A DNA stretch of 64,000 nucleotides from the NCBI GenBank assembly GCA_030686995.1, contig CM060708.1, forward strand, positions 183,213,115-183,277,114. Direction: 5' to 3'. The notes beneath the pieces were generated by a model that ran no database searches, was not told the DNA's origin, and saw nothing but the letters and a program-made list of their open reading frames with translations. This DNA comes from Artemisia argyi (lineage: Eukaryota > Streptophyta > Magnoliopsida > Asterales > Asteraceae). Both the position numbers and the translations under genes were made by a program. The number at the start of each line of letters is the position of its first letter. Positions within the stretch are counted from its first letter, which is position 1. Shown piece after piece: positions 1 to 11,961 of the stretch.

Positions 1-42
1 AAAAGGACAGGACTTCTATCTGTATCTATTATCTATCTCTGT
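1..42. other. Flank left of the outer element
   Basis: Short unassigned sequence. Its last five bases (TCTGT, 38-42) differ at one position from the five bases after the far LTR (TGTGT, 26941-26945), which fits a decayed 5-bp target-site duplication. Confidence 0.5.
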
Positions 43-403
43 TGTTAGGAATACAATTATTCCTATAAAGGACTCGGTCACCTAACTTATGTAATAGCAT
101 TAAGATAGCTCGTAGTTAGTTTATTATTTAGTTAGTTTTAGTTTAGGTAACATCGTGGAAGAAGGACGGGTCTTTACCCACTGTATGCCTGATCCACAGC
201 CCGGGTGTGGGCGTTTTTATTTCTTTGTATAAATACCCCTCTCCCACCAAGGGAGAGGGTTGGACCTTTCATTACTAGCAATATAATATTCTCTATTTTC
301 TCTCATTCTCTAAAGGTTCCAACTTTCTTCTTCCTCCTCTTCTAAATCTCAACGCCACATACCACTATGGCTTACATGTTTGTGACTTAATGAGTATCCT
401 ACA
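43..403 (+). repeat. 5' LTR of the outer element
   Basis: Matches 26580-26940 end to end with about 7 substitutions. It starts TG and ends CA with short terminal inverted repeats (TGTTAGGA / TCCTACA). A TATA box and a GC-rich hairpin lie in the middle, and the primer-binding site follows directly. Confidence 0.93.
228..259 (+). promoter_or_regulatory. LTR core promoter: TATA box plus adjacent hairpin
   Basis: TATAAATA (228-235) is followed one base later by a perfect 9-bp inverted repeat: CCCTCTCCC (237-245), loop ACCAA, GGGAGAGGG (251-259). The same structure is at 26765-26796 in the 3' LTR. Typical TATA-to-start spacing would place the hairpin between the TATA box and the start site, or at the RNA 5' end; the sequence alone does not decide which. 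Confidence 0.75.
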
Positions 404-1252
404 ATTGGTATCAAGAGCCAAGGTTTCATCTTAAGGCCTTGTAGAATCGGATTTGGTGTGGTATTTTGTGGTTTTTGTGAGTTAGAATAGTTTTCTTTGA
501 AAACATCTTGGTTTGATCTTTCTAGTGTTATTTGATATGTTATGGGTGTACTTCTGTGATCATTAGTGTTAGTACTACATAGTTTTTCAGTTGGATATGC
601 TATATCAAATGCTTATTTGAAGTTGAAATTCATTTTGGGTCGAATGCTTGATAGCGGTTTGCTATTCTGCTTTTTTTCTTTGTAGTGGTTTGCTAGTTTA
701 TCTAGTGGGTTGCTTGCTAGGGAGTACTTTATTGGGTATAAGGACAAAACGCAAGATAGTGACGGTTTTGGACTGTTGTGACTAGCGGTTAGTTGTTAGC
801 AGTTTGCTCCAGCAGTTTACTCTGTTCAGCGGTTACCATGGCTTGTGTTTAACTCACCTTGCGGTTTGCCAAGATTAGCGTTTTTCTCACTAGCGATTAC
901 ATCATCCTGCGTTTTTCTCTTTCTAGCGGTTACCTTGCATAATCCTACGTTTTACTCATCTCAGCGATTACTTATTGATTGAGATTACCTGAAGTTAGTG
1001 GTTTGCTCTTAGCGGTTTGCTCTTAATAGCGAGTACCTCTACTCTTTTAGCATTTGACTTTGTAGTGAGGTTCTTGTGATTAGTTAATAATTTGTATTTG
1101 GTGAATTGTTGTAACTTAAGTCGTGTCAATTACTCTGATTGTGATCTGACGTTGTGAGTTAATTCTTACGACTTGACTAATTTCAATCGGATATATTGTA
1201 ACTTGACTTGTCGCGACTTGACACTTTGTGCAAATTGTAACCCACCTACATC
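404..1252 (+). other. Untranslated leader of the outer element
   Basis: No long ORF. From about 640 to 1050 it holds a degenerate short-period repeat built around (T)AGCGGTTTGCTC / AGCGGTTACC, with at least a dozen variants at roughly 15-30 bp spacing. A related array occurs at 5750-6260. Confidence 0.6.
405..419 (+). other. Primer-binding site (Met-tRNA type)
   Basis: TTGGTATCAAGAGCC lies two bases after the LTR end. The usual plant Copia site complementary to initiator Met-tRNA is TGGTATCAGAGC; this copy has an extra A. Confidence 0.85.
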
Positions 1253-3372
1253 ATGTCATGCTCTTCAGAGTCAGTGATATCTGATATTCTCAAATTATAC
1301 GACATGGCTGATGAACATATGACTTCTAACCTTTCACTACAAATCAACGTACTTGTGCCTGCTAATGGTTCAATGGTTTCTTCATGCTCGGATTCTCAAG
1401 AGAATGTGTCTCATCAGCCAAGTAAATTGCTTGATGATGCTATGGAATGTCACATAGAATGCTTTCGACTACTTCATTCACACCTCTCGGTACTGTTAGA
1501 GGGAAATGGATTCAAAATGGGGTTTGAACGTGCATTTATTACTCTCTTCGGTCAATATGTCCAGACTTTCACAGACATAATGATTCTTAATTTGGATCAA
1601 TTACGACAACAACTGGACCAAGAAGAATCTTCCCATATTGGATCCATGGTTGCCCTCTGTGTGCTCAACAAACAACTGCAGAGATTCATCGATTCAAAAT
1701 CTGCCATGATATATGATTATGAGAATCAGATAACTATGAAGTGCTTTGCTGACCACACAAAAATTGATGTTGACACATTCAGAGACACATTACTCCAACA
1801 CATGGATATGATCAAGAGGTACATTAAGGAAAGGGCAAAGCAGAAACTGGAGTATGAAGACCAAGTGAAGGCACATAGGGTACAATCAAGTGATGATATT
1901 GCTTATTTGGGTAATGCATCGGATTCGGGTCAGTCATCACTGAATACAAGGGATCCGAAGCTAATAAGAGTGACACTACTAACAACTTAGTGACATGTGC
2001 TACACATGATAGTGATGCAGAGCTCAGACCGACTTATGAAACTGGCTCAAGTAATGAGGTACCATTAATTAATCTGAACAACATATTCTCTGATGAACAT
2101 TAGCATTTTGATCAAAGTAAACCTATTTTTGACACAAATCTGTTGAAAAGTACTGACAGTCTTACCGTCTCTTCTTCAACAAATATGTGTCATAAAGGGG
2201 GAGAAAATGATCAGGATGCTGAACATATTGATGCTTCAAGTTTTCCGCTTGAATTTTCAAAAACTAAGGACAAGGACATGGTTGAAAAAGAAGTTTTTAA
2301 TAAACTGTTAAAAAGATTTTCACAACTCGAAAAACATTGTATTTCACTTGAAATTTCAAGTCAACAAAAGGAAGAAAGTCTTCAATCTTGCAAACCTTGT
2401 ATGAATCTGGAATTGCCTGAACTCAGCGAATATTTTGTGATAAACGATTTGAAAACTCAGCTAGAAGCCAAGGACTTAACGATCAACAACTTGAAAGATC
2501 GAATTAATATGTATGAGCAAAGTAATGAAGCAAAACGGATACATGACATTAATGAAACTGAATGCAAAATGGCTAAATTACTTAAGGAGAATGAGACTTT
2601 GAAAGTGCAATGTAAAGAACTATGTGACTCAATCAAAGAAATAAAAGCTAAGACTGTCAATCAGACAACCTCTCAGTCAACTAAAAACAATGATTTCATT
2701 GCTCAACTTCAGAATAAAAGTCCCACAATTACTGGATTAAAAAATGTGCTATGTAATGTGACTGGGAATTGTGTGAACTCTAATCTTACAAAACCAACTA
2801 TCTTGGGAAAACCAGTTTTAAAATCAGTTGGAAATCAATTTGTCTTTAGACAACCAAATGCTTTTACTTCTGAAAGACCAAAATTTTCAAAAGCTCGGTT
2901 TTACTCCCAAATTGATGAGAAACGTGCTTTGATTAAATCGGTTGTTTCAAAACGTAAATCTCATGATCAATTGGTCAACACTCAGGTTAAGTTTCTGAAT
3001 CATAAATCAAATGGTAAAAGTGTCACTTCATGTGCCGTGAATTCCGAGTCTACAAGGACCCAAAATGCTTACAAACCTTTAAAGCCTTTAAGATATAGAC
3101 AAAGGAGAACATATAATAGAACCAATCACCATAAGAATGTCACAATGCATGAAATACCATACAGGTTTAGATCCTCATTTATATGGGTACCAACGGGAAG
3201 GATATTCATGATGAATGGTAACAAATGGTCATATGTGTGTAAGCATACATCTAATAAAATGAAAGACATAGAATTTCCAAATGGCTTGAATGACAGTTTT
3301 AAGAAAAGCCAAGTGTGGCGACCAAAGGCACTAAAATCTCCCATGGAAGGAGATTTGTTCACTCTCCAGTAA
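1253..3372 (+). pseudogene. Broken gag-like coiled-coil ORF of the outer element
   Basis: The first part is open 1253-1990 from an ATG. The second is open to 3372 in a different frame, so a frameshift lies near 1940-1980, and an in-frame TAG follows at 2101. The middle of the second part (about 2280-2690) is rich in Leu, Lys and Glu heptads and reads as a coiled coil, including the string LEKHCISLE. The C-terminal third is basic (many Lys/Arg/Asn) with a WVPTGRIF segment. From memory this resembles the long spacer between gag and protease in Asteraceae Copia polyproteins. A CCHC knuckle is not visible and the protease DSG motif does not follow. The likely role was structural. It is inactive as it stands. 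Confidence 0.7.
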
Positions 3373-3984
3373 TGTATGCTCTTCTGGACTCCTGTTTACC
3401 TCTACTCAGGACTCTGTCTTCACTGATCACTGATTGAATGAACCCCGGTGTCTATTCTAGCCGTATTCTTGTATATATTTTATATATATAATTTTTTTTG
3501 TTTTGATCCACCACTCATGTATAGTTTTTTTTTTACTATACATGGTATCTTTCTTGTGTGTCTTTCTTGTGGAAATATGTTGCTACTATTGTGATGAAGC
3601 TTTCTGATGATTATGTGGTCCTAATTATTGCATGGTTGATTGTCTTAGTACGTGTTCCCTGTTGTTGCTTTGTGATCTATATCCTTTTGTAACTCTAGGG
3701 TCTGTTTTGTAGTTTTGAATATAGTCGACCAGGAGGTTATTTAGTACAAGGACTAGTTCTGCCATTTAGAGATATTCTATTTTGATCATATATAGTTTCA
3801 ATCTAGCGATTAAGTCAGAACTTTTGCAAATATACTACCACTACTCTCAAAACCAACAACCTAATCTCTAAGCCACTCCCTCGCTGCCACGATCTCGATC
3901 ATCATTATTAAGTCACCTAGGTTAGTTTAATTGCTATCACAGTGATTTCACTTAATTCTTTTTGTTACATGCCTAACCTTCTCG
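3373..3984. other. Non-coding stretch where pol would be expected
   Basis: No protease, integrase or reverse transcriptase motif in any frame. AT-rich runs (TATATATA, poly-T) occur at about 3470-3535. This is the downstream edge of the gag-like ORF. Confidence 0.6.
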
Positions 3985-5410
3985 TGATGAGGCGAAAAAT
4001 GAACCACTTTTAGGGGGTCATTTAAGCTCGGAATTGAATTTATTTGATCAAATATTACCCTAAATCGTCCCTTTTGTGATTTTAGGTACTTTGGGAGAGA
4101 AATCTGGAAAAGGAAGCAATTCGGACGTTTTTGGAGCATAAAAGTGAAGAAAACGCCAAAGACTTAATTTTCAATGCTGAGAACAGTACCTGACGGCGTC
4201 AAGAGGAAGATCCTGACGGCGTCAGTAGTAAAAGTGGTGACGACCCAGTGCAAACCTGACGGCATTACAACAAGGGCGTCAAGAGTATTTTCTGTGACGG
4301 CCTGCATAAGGTGTATACATGACGGCGTCAGACCCAGATCTAGGCAGTCTGAGGAACTATTTGGCGGCGAGATGACGGTGTCAGCCCTTTGTTCTTGACG
4401 CCGTCACCTTCTAAACTCTATATGTAGTTTTCTATTTTTCATTCATAAAAGAGGAACTTGTGTGGAGAACCCTAGGGCCGAACTTTGTAAACCCTAGCTC
4501 ATATTTTACAGTACTTTCAAGGGTTTTCAACCCTTGAATCCTTTCATGTGCTATTAAGATAAGTCTTCTCTTTAATTCAATCAATATGTCTATGTGTTGG
4601 TTGATTATATCTTTTACTTGTCTTGATTTCAACATGCTAGGCTAGATTTATCTTGTGTTTGCTTAGATCTAATGAAACCTAGATGTTAATTATGTGTTGA
4701 TTACTTGTTTATGGTTGTATTGGATGAATGATTTCAATGTTAAGGTTAAGAAAATTGGCAGATCTCCATTATGTAACATGCTTGAACGTCATAGGAAACA
4801 TAAACCGATGTGTACTAGGTTTTATTGGTTGTATTTAATGCATGAGTAAATTCTAATGATCCCATGTTAGGAGCTTCTTAGCCAGCTCGACATAGGAGTG
4901 AAGTAGGCACTCATAGGATTGGGGAAGTAAGTACGCCACCCCATGAATGGTATTAAGGAATACAATCCGTCATCCATGCAACTATAACAAGTAATTAACG
5001 TGTAAAAGATATCTAGGGAGTAGTGAAATCTAACTAAACACATTTCTCCCATATATTGCTCACAACCTTAGTTTAATATAGTTTATTTTCATTTCTAGTA
5101 TTTTATTTTCATTGCATCTTAGTATTGGGTTAGTTGACTAGCAACTAATTCCGCCCAACTCCTTCAAACCCGAGATTTTTACTTGCTTTCTAAAAAAATA
5201 TAAAAATACAAAAAAGAATCATCCCTCATCTCTAGACCTAGTCCTTAGGTTTTCTAATCCTAGCGACACTATTCCTAGCTGAACGATCAATCCCCCGATA
5301 CTTGTCATTATACTATACTAGATCGATCAGGTACACTGCCTGGTGGGGGTTGTAAGCTTCTCGAGATCCCTCGAGAGGTAAAGCATGGTGCAATCCCTAC
5401 GCTACCATCA
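3985..5410 (+). repeat. Diverged solo-type LTR of the 54290-60688 gypsy family
   Basis: Begins TGATGAGGCGAAAAATGA and ends CATCA, matching the two young 1523-bp LTRs at 54290 and 59166 along its length with many substitutions and indels. No primer-binding site follows and no partner LTR is nearby, so it is a solo LTR or a truncated copy. The flanking five bases (TCTCG / CGTAA) do not match, so no target duplication is evident. Confidence 0.85.
4191..4406 (+). promoter_or_regulatory. Cluster of TGACGSCGTCA palindromes in the gypsy LTR
   Basis: TGACGGCGTCA at 4191-4201, 4214-4224 and 4320-4330; TGACGGTGTCA at 4373-4383; TGACGCCGTCA at 4396-4406; plus partial half-sites. Each contains TGACG, the core bound by plant TGA-type bZIP factors (established knowledge); binding here is inference. 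The young copies carry the same cluster upstream of their TATA box. Confidence 0.6.
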
Positions 5411-6346
5411 CGTAATGGCTTCAATTTAGGTGGAAGGTATCATCAATCACTTCACACTTAATAGTAATCTCAATAGGTTAGCTTGATATTGTTGTGACTG
5501 AGATTGTGTATACATGATTGCAATTTACGTGTATTTGATTCTCAGTGTACATGTTTGTGTTTAAGTGGGTAATACGATTGTTTGTTCTTAGCGAGTTAGT
5601 TAGTGGTGTGATATGCAATGCTTATGGATCATGCGTTGGAATTTTACCTTGTTACGTTCTCTATACCTTTCCTGGTGGATGATTTGTTGGTTACATGGTT
5701 TGGTATTGTGATTATCGATTGTGTGGCTGCTTGTGTTTTGCCGTTCCTGATAGCGGTTAGAGCATATTCTTGATTGCGGTTTCCTCTGATTATGCTTATT
5801 AGCTATTATATCTATTAGCGGTTAACTCGTTCAGAGGTTAACTCATTTAGCGGTTAACTCTTTTAGCGGTTAATTCATTTAGCGATTAATTCGTTTAGCG
5901 GTTATCTTTTGTGGAGTGTAACCTTGTTAGCGTTTTAATCTGTGTAGTGGTTACCTGAGTTAGCGTTTAACCCTGTTAGCGGTTATCTTTGACAGCGATT
6001 AACTCATCTTAGCGAGTTACATGTTAGCGGTTAACTTTATTAGAGATTAACTATGTTGGCGGTTACCTTGTTAGCGTGTTACTCGGGTTGTGATTATCTA
6101 GAGTTAGCATTTAAATATTTTTGCGGTTAACATTTTAGCGTGTATCTCTGATAGTGCTTAAATCTAATTTGCGTTTAACTCTTGTTAGCATATATATTCC
6201 TGTTAGCGATTAACTCTTTAAGTGGCTATCTAGTTTGCGAGATGCTCTGTACCTGGTTCAGCGATTTAGTTTGTCAAGTGATGCTTTGTGCTTTGATCAG
6301 TATTGTAGTAGTTTGATTGCTCATATTTGCCTCACTCTCCATGTGT
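5411..6346 (+). repeat. Degenerate AGCGGTTAAC repeat array and flank
   Basis: No ORF. From about 5750 to 6260 variants of TTAGCGGTTAACTC recur every 15-25 bp, with roughly 25 recognisable copies. It resembles the leader array at 640-1050. The core CGGTTA fits the MYB-type consensus CNGTTR; function is inference. Confidence 0.65.
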
Positions 6347-7269
6347 TGGTCCCGTTTACTAAGTTAATAGTTAACTAATGAGTTAACCTAACCAAGTTCC
6401 ATGACATTTAACTCAGATAAATAAGATTAACAACAAAGATAAAACGTAAAGAAAGAGACACAAGGTTTTTCTACGTTTAATTCTTATTAGAAGTTAATCA
6501 AAAGAATTATACCCAAGTGTTTGCGGAATAACACTTGGGATTGAAATGACAAGTATGGTGTGGACTCCTCACTAAACTCAAACTAAGTTGAGTGACAACT
6601 ATAAGGTCTCACTGAGCTATCTCAGGGACTGTGTTATTCTTTGGAGGAGTAAAAGTGGTTTGTGAATGCTTCGCATTAAATGCACAAACTTGTCAACTTT
6701 TACTCTTCACTTATGCTACCTATTTATACACAAGTATATTTCAACATTACTGAAAGACACAAAAGAATGAACTAAGCTATTGGAGACAAAATACATTATG
6801 TATTTTGTCTCTGTTACACTTGACTATATTGAGTAAAGGACAATGTGCCTTTCTAGTGCACAGTGATGACACCACCCTGACTTGATGCCGTTCAGGGAAA
6901 GTTTGACTTCAGGTTGATAAGGACACCTGTTGATGCGTTCAAACTTTCCCGCCTTGTCCCGCCCATACTTTAGTCTTCAGGTTTTCAGTCTTCAGTATAA
7001 TAGTTGTTGAGGAGTCCTGGGGGTTCAGTGAGTTATTGTCATCCTCACTGAACCCATCATTTTCTTTTTGGCTTAGACTCCACTCACTGAGTTCCGCCTC
7101 ACCGAATGGTGAACCTTTCTTCATAGACTCGCTCCAAGCATCCTGAAGATGACTCACTGAGATACTGTACACTCAGTGACTTGTTTGTATTAACGGATAT
7201 TAGAAACTTAGACTATTTTATGTTCAAATCCAAGTTTAAAGGAAGCTTGGTGAATTCAGTGACCCAACA
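6347..7269 (-). repeat. 3' LTR of the inner Copia element
   Basis: 923 bp. In element orientation it begins TGTTGGGTCACTG next to the purine tract and ends GGACCA. It aligns with 18146-19008 except for about 60 bp at the U3 start. A TATA-like sequence lies near 6720-6727 in element orientation (TATAAATA). Confidence 0.9.
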
Positions 7270-7285
7270 GTCTCCCCCTATTTGG
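7270..7285 (-). other. Polypurine tract of the inner element
   Basis: On the minus strand it reads CCAAATAGGGGGAGAC directly before the LTR. A second PPT-like string, TTGAGGGGGAGAA, lies inside the env-position ORF at 8684-8696. Confidence 0.8.
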
Positions 7286-7465
7286 ATATACAAATAGCCT
7301 AAGTGTCGTGATTCAGTATGAGTAGTCAGGACTTCTTCTCTTACTGAGTGTTGATGTAATTAACATAGGACACTTGTAACTTAAAAGAAACATCATTGTT
7401 CATAAATAATTATTACAAATCCTATGACAAATTACAAAAACATAAAAAATATAGTTGATGCAGAT

Positions 7466-10400
7466 TCAGATATTCAGATGAACACCAAGTCCTTCAAGCT
7501 TGGTTCTCTTGGATTTCAGTAGGTGCTTCTCATGATGCTCCTCAATCTTGGCTTTCAAATAAATGCAAAACCTCATATTCTCAGCACAATTGACTGGAGA
7601 AGCCAGCATCAGGTACACAAGCATCGCCTTGATCCCTGCCTTGTCAATATCTGACCATCTTTGGAAAGCAGGGTTTCCATATTCGTCAGTGAAGCACAAC
7701 CCTCTTTCAGGGACTTCAAATACAACATTGTTCATAAAGGTGATTCCTTCAGGAAGAGACCTGTCACAATCTAATCCTGGGACCTTTATTTCAGGCTCCA
7801 TCTCTATTTGCTTTCTCTTTCTCTTGGAGACTTTTGGAGCCGGTTGAGTAGTTGAAGCAGGAAGCAGAGAAGGAATGCCAAGAGTTTTAGGCATTTCCAT
7901 CAGTCCTTTGTACCTGTTCTCCAGTGACTTCAGAAGATTTGGAACAACTACATCTGACTTCTCGGTGATGATTGGTAGAAGTTCATCCAACTCAGAGATG
8001 CCAAAGTCAGCAAACCTGAATGGGTTATGGGTGTCCGTAACTCTTTGGTCCTGCCCCCTGAAGACTGTGACAATAGCAGGCTAGGTGTTGTGATGGAACT
8101 TGATCTCAGTGATGGTTTCAGGTTTTAGCCTTTCTGTCATTACCCATGTGTACCTTGCAATTCTGGACTCCCTGATCTGAGCATCCTTCCTGAGCTTTGC
8201 TTATCTTTTCTTTTTCAGGAATTCCATCTCTTCATCCTGAGCCTTTTTGAAGACTGCCCCCATTTGCCCACTTTCCAGTGTCTCAGCATTCAACCCTATT
8301 TTCTCAGCCTCTTCATGAACAACATTTATAAGAGCAGGCTTGCTCATCCTTTCTTTGGCATCCGCCTTTTTCAAAGCCTCGTCTTTCTCCATGTTGGCCT
8401 GAATTTCATCACCAGTGAGGAGACGAATTAACCCATTGATTTCAAATGGAACTCTGACTGGTTCATCAGGGTCCTGTCAGACTAAAGTGGAGGCAGGCTG
8501 TAGCACTATTCTTGGTTTAGGTGTTGTAATAATGCTTTTGCCTTTATCCTGCTGCTGAGATGAGGAGGCTGGTTGTTCTTGAGGTTGAACAAATGAGAGG
8601 GGAGTGGCTTCAGTGTAATGCTCCCCTCAGTGTGAGAGGGTCCAGCCTCATGTTGAGCTTCAGTGTGAGGGGCATCACTGACATTCTCCCCCTCAATTGT
8701 TGCCGGAGCCTGAGTGAGGGCAAGAGTTGGAGTGACTGATGCAGAAGTGGAAGAACCCTTGAAGGCCTGAAAGATCTCACCCATCATGGTCTTGATTTCT
8801 GAGGTGTCCTTTTGGATGGTGGACACTTTGGCATTCAGTGAGGCCTGAGCACTTTCCATTGCAGATAATCGAGAACCAAATCTCCAGGCAAGGGTTTCTG
8901 ACTTCTGTGACTGAGCGGCCACTGAGTGATCCAAGTTGGCAAGGGATGTTTTGACAGACTATACTAAGCTACTGAGAGCCTGAAGATTGAGGGACTTCAT
9001 CAGGGTGAGTAACTCAGTGAGATGTACAGAGTTGAGCTGATAGGTCTCTGCCGCCTGAAGGAGCTTCTTGGTAAGTTTAATATCATCTTTAGCCGATTCT
9101 TGAATGGATTGAAACCCTGTGTTCAGATTGTTAAGTGATTCAAGGAATTGGTGGAGTAGTTGACAGAGGAATTCTGCTCACTGACATCTTCATTGAATTC
9201 ATCAACAGAACTCTTCAGGTTGAAGTAGTGGACTGCTTGCTCAGTGTGCAAGTCAAATACCTCGTCAGTGACCCCCCTGAACAAGGAATTGGTGGCCTTC
9301 TTGATGAACTTCTTGAAAACCTTCACAGTGAGAGGAGTCTCTTCATCATCTGAGGACTCTGATGGGGAGTGGGTTTCAGCATCATCATGATTGGAAGATT
9401 GAGGAGACTGAGGAATTGGTTCAGGGACTGTCTCCTCAATTTCCATATCTTCTCCTGCTTCAAAAATCTCCTCATCACTGTGAAGATCATCATCAGAGAA
9501 CAAAGCAGCCTGAGCATCAGCCATGGACTGAATATGCAAAAGGAGGTTATCTGGCTCCTCTTCAAAAGAAGACTTACCTTCGTTATGGCCAGGTCCTAAC
9601 CTCTCAAATCTAGCAGACTAGGTTTTATCTGCCTGGTCCTCAAGGTCAGTTCCCAAGTTTTGCGCACCTCCTGGAGTGGTTTTGGGTTCCATATCAGCGG
9701 GTGGTATATTTCCCTCTGAGACTTTGTCCCCCGTGACCCCTTCAGACACTGATGGGTGTTTCTCAGTGCCATCCTTAGAGATCGTGAATGTTGTGTCCCT
9801 ATCAGTGGGTTGTATAAGTCCCCCTGAGTCTTTGGGAAGAGTGGTTGTGCCCTCAGACAAAAGTTGTGATTTGCGAACGTCCTCATCAGGCTGATGAAGG
9901 GTGATGCCCCCTTTCCAACAGGCTTGGGCTGGCCTGTCAAAGATTTAGGGGCGTTGACTCCCTGATGCTTGGGTTGTGATTTACCCGAGCGTTTAGCAGG
10001 ATGTGAAGAGGTGTGGGTCCACGTCTCAGTAGAGTAGTGCTGCTCTACCGAGGATTTAGGACCCCTTTCTCCCTGAGACTCTTGTTGTGATTTGCTAGAG
10101 CCGTAAGCAGGATGTGGAGGTTTGGTTGATTCCAGCTCCACTGACTTGTTTATGTCAGAAGAGCCTGAGGGAATGGGTTTGCCCGAGGACACTGAGTGTG
10201 ATGTCTTAGTGCCCTCCGTTGGCGTTTGTTTTGGGGTCAGAGATTGGCTAATGATTCTGATGGTGTCAGCAATCAAGGTCTGTTGTTGTTGCCCCTGTTT
10301 GCCAGGCTTGGGGACAGAAGTCTCAGTGACGAGTGATTTAGGTCTAATCACCTTCCTGGACCCCTGTCCCTTCTTAGTCTTCTTCTCCTTAGAGGGAGAA

Positions 10401-11275
10401 GGAATGGGTGAAACAATGTTTGCGCCCTGAATTGTTGTCAACATATAAGTTGTCAGGGTGACTTCTGTAACCTCATTAGGGTCTCTTGAGTAGTTTGCCT
10501 TGTGTAAGACATCAGGGGTGGAACCCGAGATGTAAGGCCTGACATACTCAACGCCCATTAGTTCCTGAAGCGCACAGGAAATGAACCTAGGGTAAGACAT
10601 AAGTTTTTGCCTAGATTTTCCTGTGGTCAGTTTGGTGATGAGGTCTCTGAAGATGATCTATCCAAAATCAATCTTTCTACCTTCCACGAGGCAGAATACC
10701 ATTATTGCTTGAGTGGTATTCAATTGCTCAGTGGAGGACTTGTTGCCCCCAAGGACCTAAATGACAAAGGTCATCAGGATCCTCCAGGGAGCAGGAAACC
10801 AGGTCTTGACAATGGGGGTCCTTTTTAATAAGGCCTCAGGTGACACCTCAGGGTGTAGTTTGTCAAAAGGCGCAAGTTCCAGCAGTAAGGCTGTAACTTC
10901 TTCAGCCTTGGGTAGAGGCACAAATGCCTTAGTGTAATCAAGACCAATGGCCTTGATGAAGGTTTTGTAATCAAGGGAGAGGGTTTTAGTCCCATTGAGA
11001 ACAGAGAACTTGATGATGGCCTCTTTGGTGACATCAGGCTTTTCAACCCTAGATGTGCACCAGAATTCCCTCAGTAGGTCATGATAGATGACCGAGGGTG
11101 TTTTGGTGAAGGCAGTGGTGAGGAAGCAGTTTTGAAGAAATTTAACTACCCCTTTATAGGCTGGAAAGCCTTTAGGGTAAGCAAAAATCCCCACCACGTT
11201 GTTTTTGGTCATGTCTACACCCTCAACTTGGAATTCCACGTTGGGGGCATATGTGATAGCTTTGGAAGAAACCAT
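7466..11275 (-). pseudogene. Env-position ORF of the inner element (broken)
   Basis: An ATG at 11275-11273 starts a frame open to about 10757, where it stops. It continues in pieces at 10600-9596 and then, after a frameshift near 9900, in the frame of 9860-9618 and 9539-9123, followed by fragments at 8934-8506, 8392-8201 and 7990-7466. The N-terminal 250 codons form a compact domain with the order FL..AFT.TPS.IY....REFW, then WFPAPWR, then LMSYPRF. The centre is Ser/Pro/Lys-rich and low complexity. A Lys-rich, coiled-coil-like C-terminal segment follows. The outer element has the same order of motifs at 19361-23610. From memory such ORFs are common in Asteraceae annotation without a known function. 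No signal peptide or clear transmembrane helix is visible, so calling it an envelope protein is not justified. Confidence 0.65.
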
Positions 11276-11961
11276 TTTAGTGTAGAAATGGTCTGGTTTG
11301 AGAGAAAAGTTTTGTTTTAAAGAAGAACACACACAAAAGAGATATCAGATCTTGAAAAAATTTGCTAGAGTTTTGGTAGTTTTTGAAAGCGTGTGTGTGT
11401 TTCCTTTTGTGGGAGTATTTATAGGGAATGGATTAGGGTAGAGCCGTTGCGGATATCAAACGTTTTTGGCATTTATTCAAAATTTAATTATAAAGCATGT
11501 TTGACATCCACATTAAATGGCATGATTCCCACTAACCCGTTTTACTCGCAACATGATTGTTGAAGTGGTGGCGTGGCTCTGCGAAGGACACTTTTGCAGA
11601 GTGATATCATCACACAGTATTTGTGTGAGAGAGAGCAATTAATGCTCAGTGGTATTGGTGAGAAATGTGGGGGTCCATGATGTGGATTCCAGTTGTATAA
11701 GCAACATATATTCCTATATTTAATAGGACTCAGTTACCTACCTGGGACATTTGCTAACTAAGTACTTAGAGCATTTAGTTAGGGTATTAATGTCATATGA
11801 TATCATGAGCCCCCTGAATGAGATTATCATTCAGTGTGTTGATGATCAGTGAAGATATGATTATCACTGAGACATGGGTTTTAATCAGGGACCTAAGAGA
11901 ATTTACATTTGGTTGGAATTACTTTGATCAGTTGCCTGAGTTAATATCCAACATGCCCAAC
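11276..11961 (-). other. Spacer between pol and the env-position ORF
   Basis: No coding signal. TATAAATA in element orientation near 11415-11422 lies about 140 bp upstream of the ATG at 11275 and could be a promoter for a separate transcript; this is inference. Confidence 0.45.

Noticed and set aside
4174..4398. 74-codon plus ORF in the diverged gypsy LTR
   Set aside because: It reads across the TGACGSCGTCA cluster and is not open in the young LTRs.
9362..9613. Plus-strand ORFs within the env-position pseudogene
   Set aside because: They are shadows of the minus-strand coding frame.
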